Source of the DNA: Chloroflexota bacterium
GTDB lineage: Bacteria; Chloroflexota; Limnocylindria; QHBO01
Assembly: GCA_023250255.1 (NCBI GenBank)
Contig: JAHFBB010000010.1
Coordinates: 1 to 12,166 of the forward strand
Direction: 5' to 3'
Length of the DNA stretch: 12,166 bases
Position numbers and translations under genes: made by a program. The notes beneath the pieces were generated by a model. It saw nothing but the letters and a program-made list of their open reading frames with translations. It made no database searches and had not been told where the DNA came from. This document shows, in pieces, positions 10,904 through 12,166 of the stretch. How positions within the stretch are numbered: position 1 is the first letter of the stretch; each line of letters opens with the position of its first letter.

Positions 10904-11772
10904 CCGACGAACAGCCGGCCAGCCCGTACGTCAGAAGCTTCTCATCACCGGATGAGGAGATCGACCTGGCTGACCTCAAATCCAAGGTCATCACCATCGG
11001 CGGCGTCAAAGTCTCGTACGACATCCAGTCCCCTGGTTGGCGGTGGCGCACACACGTTCAGCCGGTGGTTGGCACCGAGTGGTGCGAGGCGCACCACGTC
11101 GGGGTCGTGCTCAGCGGGCGGATGAGGTGGCACCTCCGCGATGGAACCGAGTTCGAGGCTGGGCCGCTGGATGTCGTCGATATCCCGCCCGGCCATGACG
11201 CGTGGGTCCTGGGTGAGGAGACGTTCGTTCGCCTAAGCTGGGGCGGCGTCGAAGGTCGCCTTTCCCCGCTGGACCTGGACCGCACCTTGGCAACCGTGCT
11301 GTTCACGGACATCGTCAACAGCACCACCGTGGCGGGATCCGTGGGCGACCGGGCATGGAAGCAGGTGGTCGCCGACCACCGTCGGAGAACGCGCGAGCTG
11401 GTCGAGCACTTTCGCGGGGTCGAGGTGGACGCCGTCGGCGATGGCTTCTTCTTCATCTTTGACAGTCCAGCGCGGGCCGTGCGCTGCGCCGAAGCGCTTG
11501 TCCAGGCGGTTCGTCCACTCGGGATTGAGATCCGGGCGGGCGTCCACACCGGCGAAGTCGAGACTGTTGATGGCAAGGCCGGTGGGTTGGCGGTCGTGAT
11601 CGGCGCTCGGATCGGCGCACTGGCCGGCCCATCCGAAATCCTGGTGTCCCAGACGGTCAGGGACCTCACCACTGGGAGCAAACTCGGCTTCGCGGACGCG
11701 GGGGAACACCAACTCAAGGGGATCCCTGACCGATGGCACCTGTACCGATCGGTCCCTTCGAGCACGAATTAG
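10900..11772 (+). CDS. Cupin domain fused to class III adenylate/guanylate cyclase-like domain
   Basis: The 290-residue protein has an N-terminal single cupin (about residues 30-118): HHVGVVLSGRMRWHLRDGTEFEAGPLDVVDIPPGHDAWVLG, with His65, His66 and His99 as possible metal ligands. A C-terminal class III cyclase domain (129-283) follows. Metal-binding aspartates are present: Asp137 in TVLFTDIVNST and Asp181 in VEVDAVGDGFFFIF. Arg237 of VVIGAR matches the transition-state arginine, but the usual asparagine four residues before it is Val233, and the adenine-specifying lysine position is Asp177. This GxxVDxxGDGFF subgroup is common in actinobacterial and rhizobial proteins, where activity is often unproven. 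No transmembrane segment is visible, so it is probably a soluble protein in which the cupin senses a small ligand. GTG 10900 is weakly supported; see the overlapping mini-ORF. It ends 21 bp from the convergent gene at 11794. Confidence 0.88.
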   Translation: MTDEQPASPYVRSFSSPDEEIDLADLKSKVITIGGVKVSYDIQSPGWRWRTHVQPVVGTEWCEAHHVGVVLSGRMRWHLRDGTEFEAGPLDVVDIPPGHDAWVLGEETFVRLSWGGVEGRLSPLDLDRTLATVLFTDIVNSTTVAGSVGDRAWKQVVADHRRRTRELVEHFRGVEVDAVGDGFFFIFDSPARAVRCAEALVQAVRPLGIEIRAGVHTGEVETVDGKAGGLAVVIGARIGALAGPSEILVSQTVRDLTTGSKLGFADAGEHQLKGIPDRWHLYRSVPSSTN

Positions 11773-11793
11773 CGGCCGTCAAGGCTGCTGCGC

Positions 11794-12166
11794 CTACTCA
11801 CAGGCGTTCCCGCCGATGGCTCCCTCGGACGAGGTCACGGTGACGCTGTCGCCGAAGACGCTATTCCACGAGTCGGTGATGTTGGTCATCGATCCGTCCG
11901 ACCCGTTGACGAAGATGTCCCCCCAGAGCTTGTCCCCGTACTCGGTGATGCCGGTGTCGGCCATCGCCGAGAAGCCAACGATGGGAAAGTCCGCGAACGT
12001 CAGCAAGGGTCCCGAGGCGCCCTCACGGAAGGACAGCTGGAGGGTCGGGTCGGGCGGGAAGAGCGAATCCAAGCCGAACTCGACCTTCGCCCGCGTGTAC
12101 GACGGGTCCTTCCCGAGCGGCTCGTGGATGACCTCCACGCAGCCGGACTTCACACTGGCCATGTAT
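11794..12166 (-). CDS. Unrecognised protein, probably 5'-truncated by the window edge
   Basis: At least 122 residues read from ATG 12162 to TAG 11794. The frame is open to the window edge (the preceding codon is TAC), so the true start may lie outside. The visible part has balanced composition and alternating polar/hydrophobic stretches typical of beta-rich exported proteins (VEFGLDSLFPPDPTLQLSF; PLLTFADFPIVGFSAMAD; DKLWGDIFVNGSDGSMTNITDSWNSVF; DSVTVTSSEGAIGG). One cysteine stands near each end (Cys8 and Cys121), a possible disulfide. No signal peptide, membrane helix or known motif is visible. I do not recognise the family. Convergent with the cyclase gene. Confidence 0.6.
   Translation of the reverse strand, partial: YMASVKSGCVEVIHEPLGKDPSYTRAKVEFGLDSLFPPDPTLQLSFREGASGPLLTFADFPIVGFSAMADTGITEYGDKLWGDIFVNGSDGSMTNITDSWNSVFGDSVTVTSSEGAIGGNACE

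Overview
The window is GC-rich bacterial chromosomal DNA. It has frequent GTG starts, several apparently leaderless genes and short intergenic gaps. The gene families (BTAD/SARP-type regulator fused to a periplasmic-binding domain, propeller lipoprotein, cupin-cyclase fusion, HTH_42/YcaQ-like protein) suggest an uncultured Chloroflexota or actinobacterial soil-type genome. There is no rRNA or other phylogenetic marker, so this placement is an inference. I see no tRNA, rRNA, CRISPR array, transposase or phage gene.

Layout. 1-726 is the C-terminal part of a PLP aminotransferase. It converges on a membrane-anchored Pro/Thr-rich surface protein (760-1398, minus). That gene is divergent from an alkylmercury-lyase-like protein (1529-2221), which converges on a SAM-dependent methyltransferase (2235-3272, minus). 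Next come a first copy of a dispersed ~134-bp inverted-repeat-bounded element (core 3347-3480) and a 25-codon remnant of an alpha/beta-hydrolase gene (3539-3613), which stops abruptly next to the end of a six-bladed beta-propeller lipoprotein (3620-4573, minus). The lipoprotein is divergent from a 685-residue receptor-regulator (4711-6768) with a cytoplasmic SARP-type DNA-binding and BTAD part, one membrane helix and an extracellular LivK-like ligand-binding domain. The region between them carries three direct repeats spaced exactly 11 bp, the layout used by SARP-family regulators. Two VOC-fold proteins follow on the minus strand (6774-7259, 7370-7735), then element copy B (7881-8012), a solitary HicB-like protein (8132-8338, minus), divergent ACC deaminase (8441-9463), element copy C (9544-9677), a YcaQ/AlkX-like winged-helix glycosylase-family protein (9729-10799), a cupin-class III cyclase fusion (10900-11772) preceded by a 7-codon mini-ORF, and an unrecognised protein running off the right edge (11794-12166, minus).

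How the parts relate. Genes are mostly single transcription units in alternating orientation, with convergent gaps of 5-33 bp. Four plus-strand genes have a TANNNT -10-like box 6-7 nt before the start codon, the leaderless pattern, whereas six minus-strand genes have a Shine-Dalgarno sequence. The best candidate for a functional system is the divergent pair at 3620-6768: a one-component membrane receptor that could sense a small molecule outside the cell and act on the shared intergenic region, together with an exported propeller lipoprotein. The three-copy dispersed element is the clearest structure not explained by genes, and copy A lies about 60 bp from the broken hydrolase gene.
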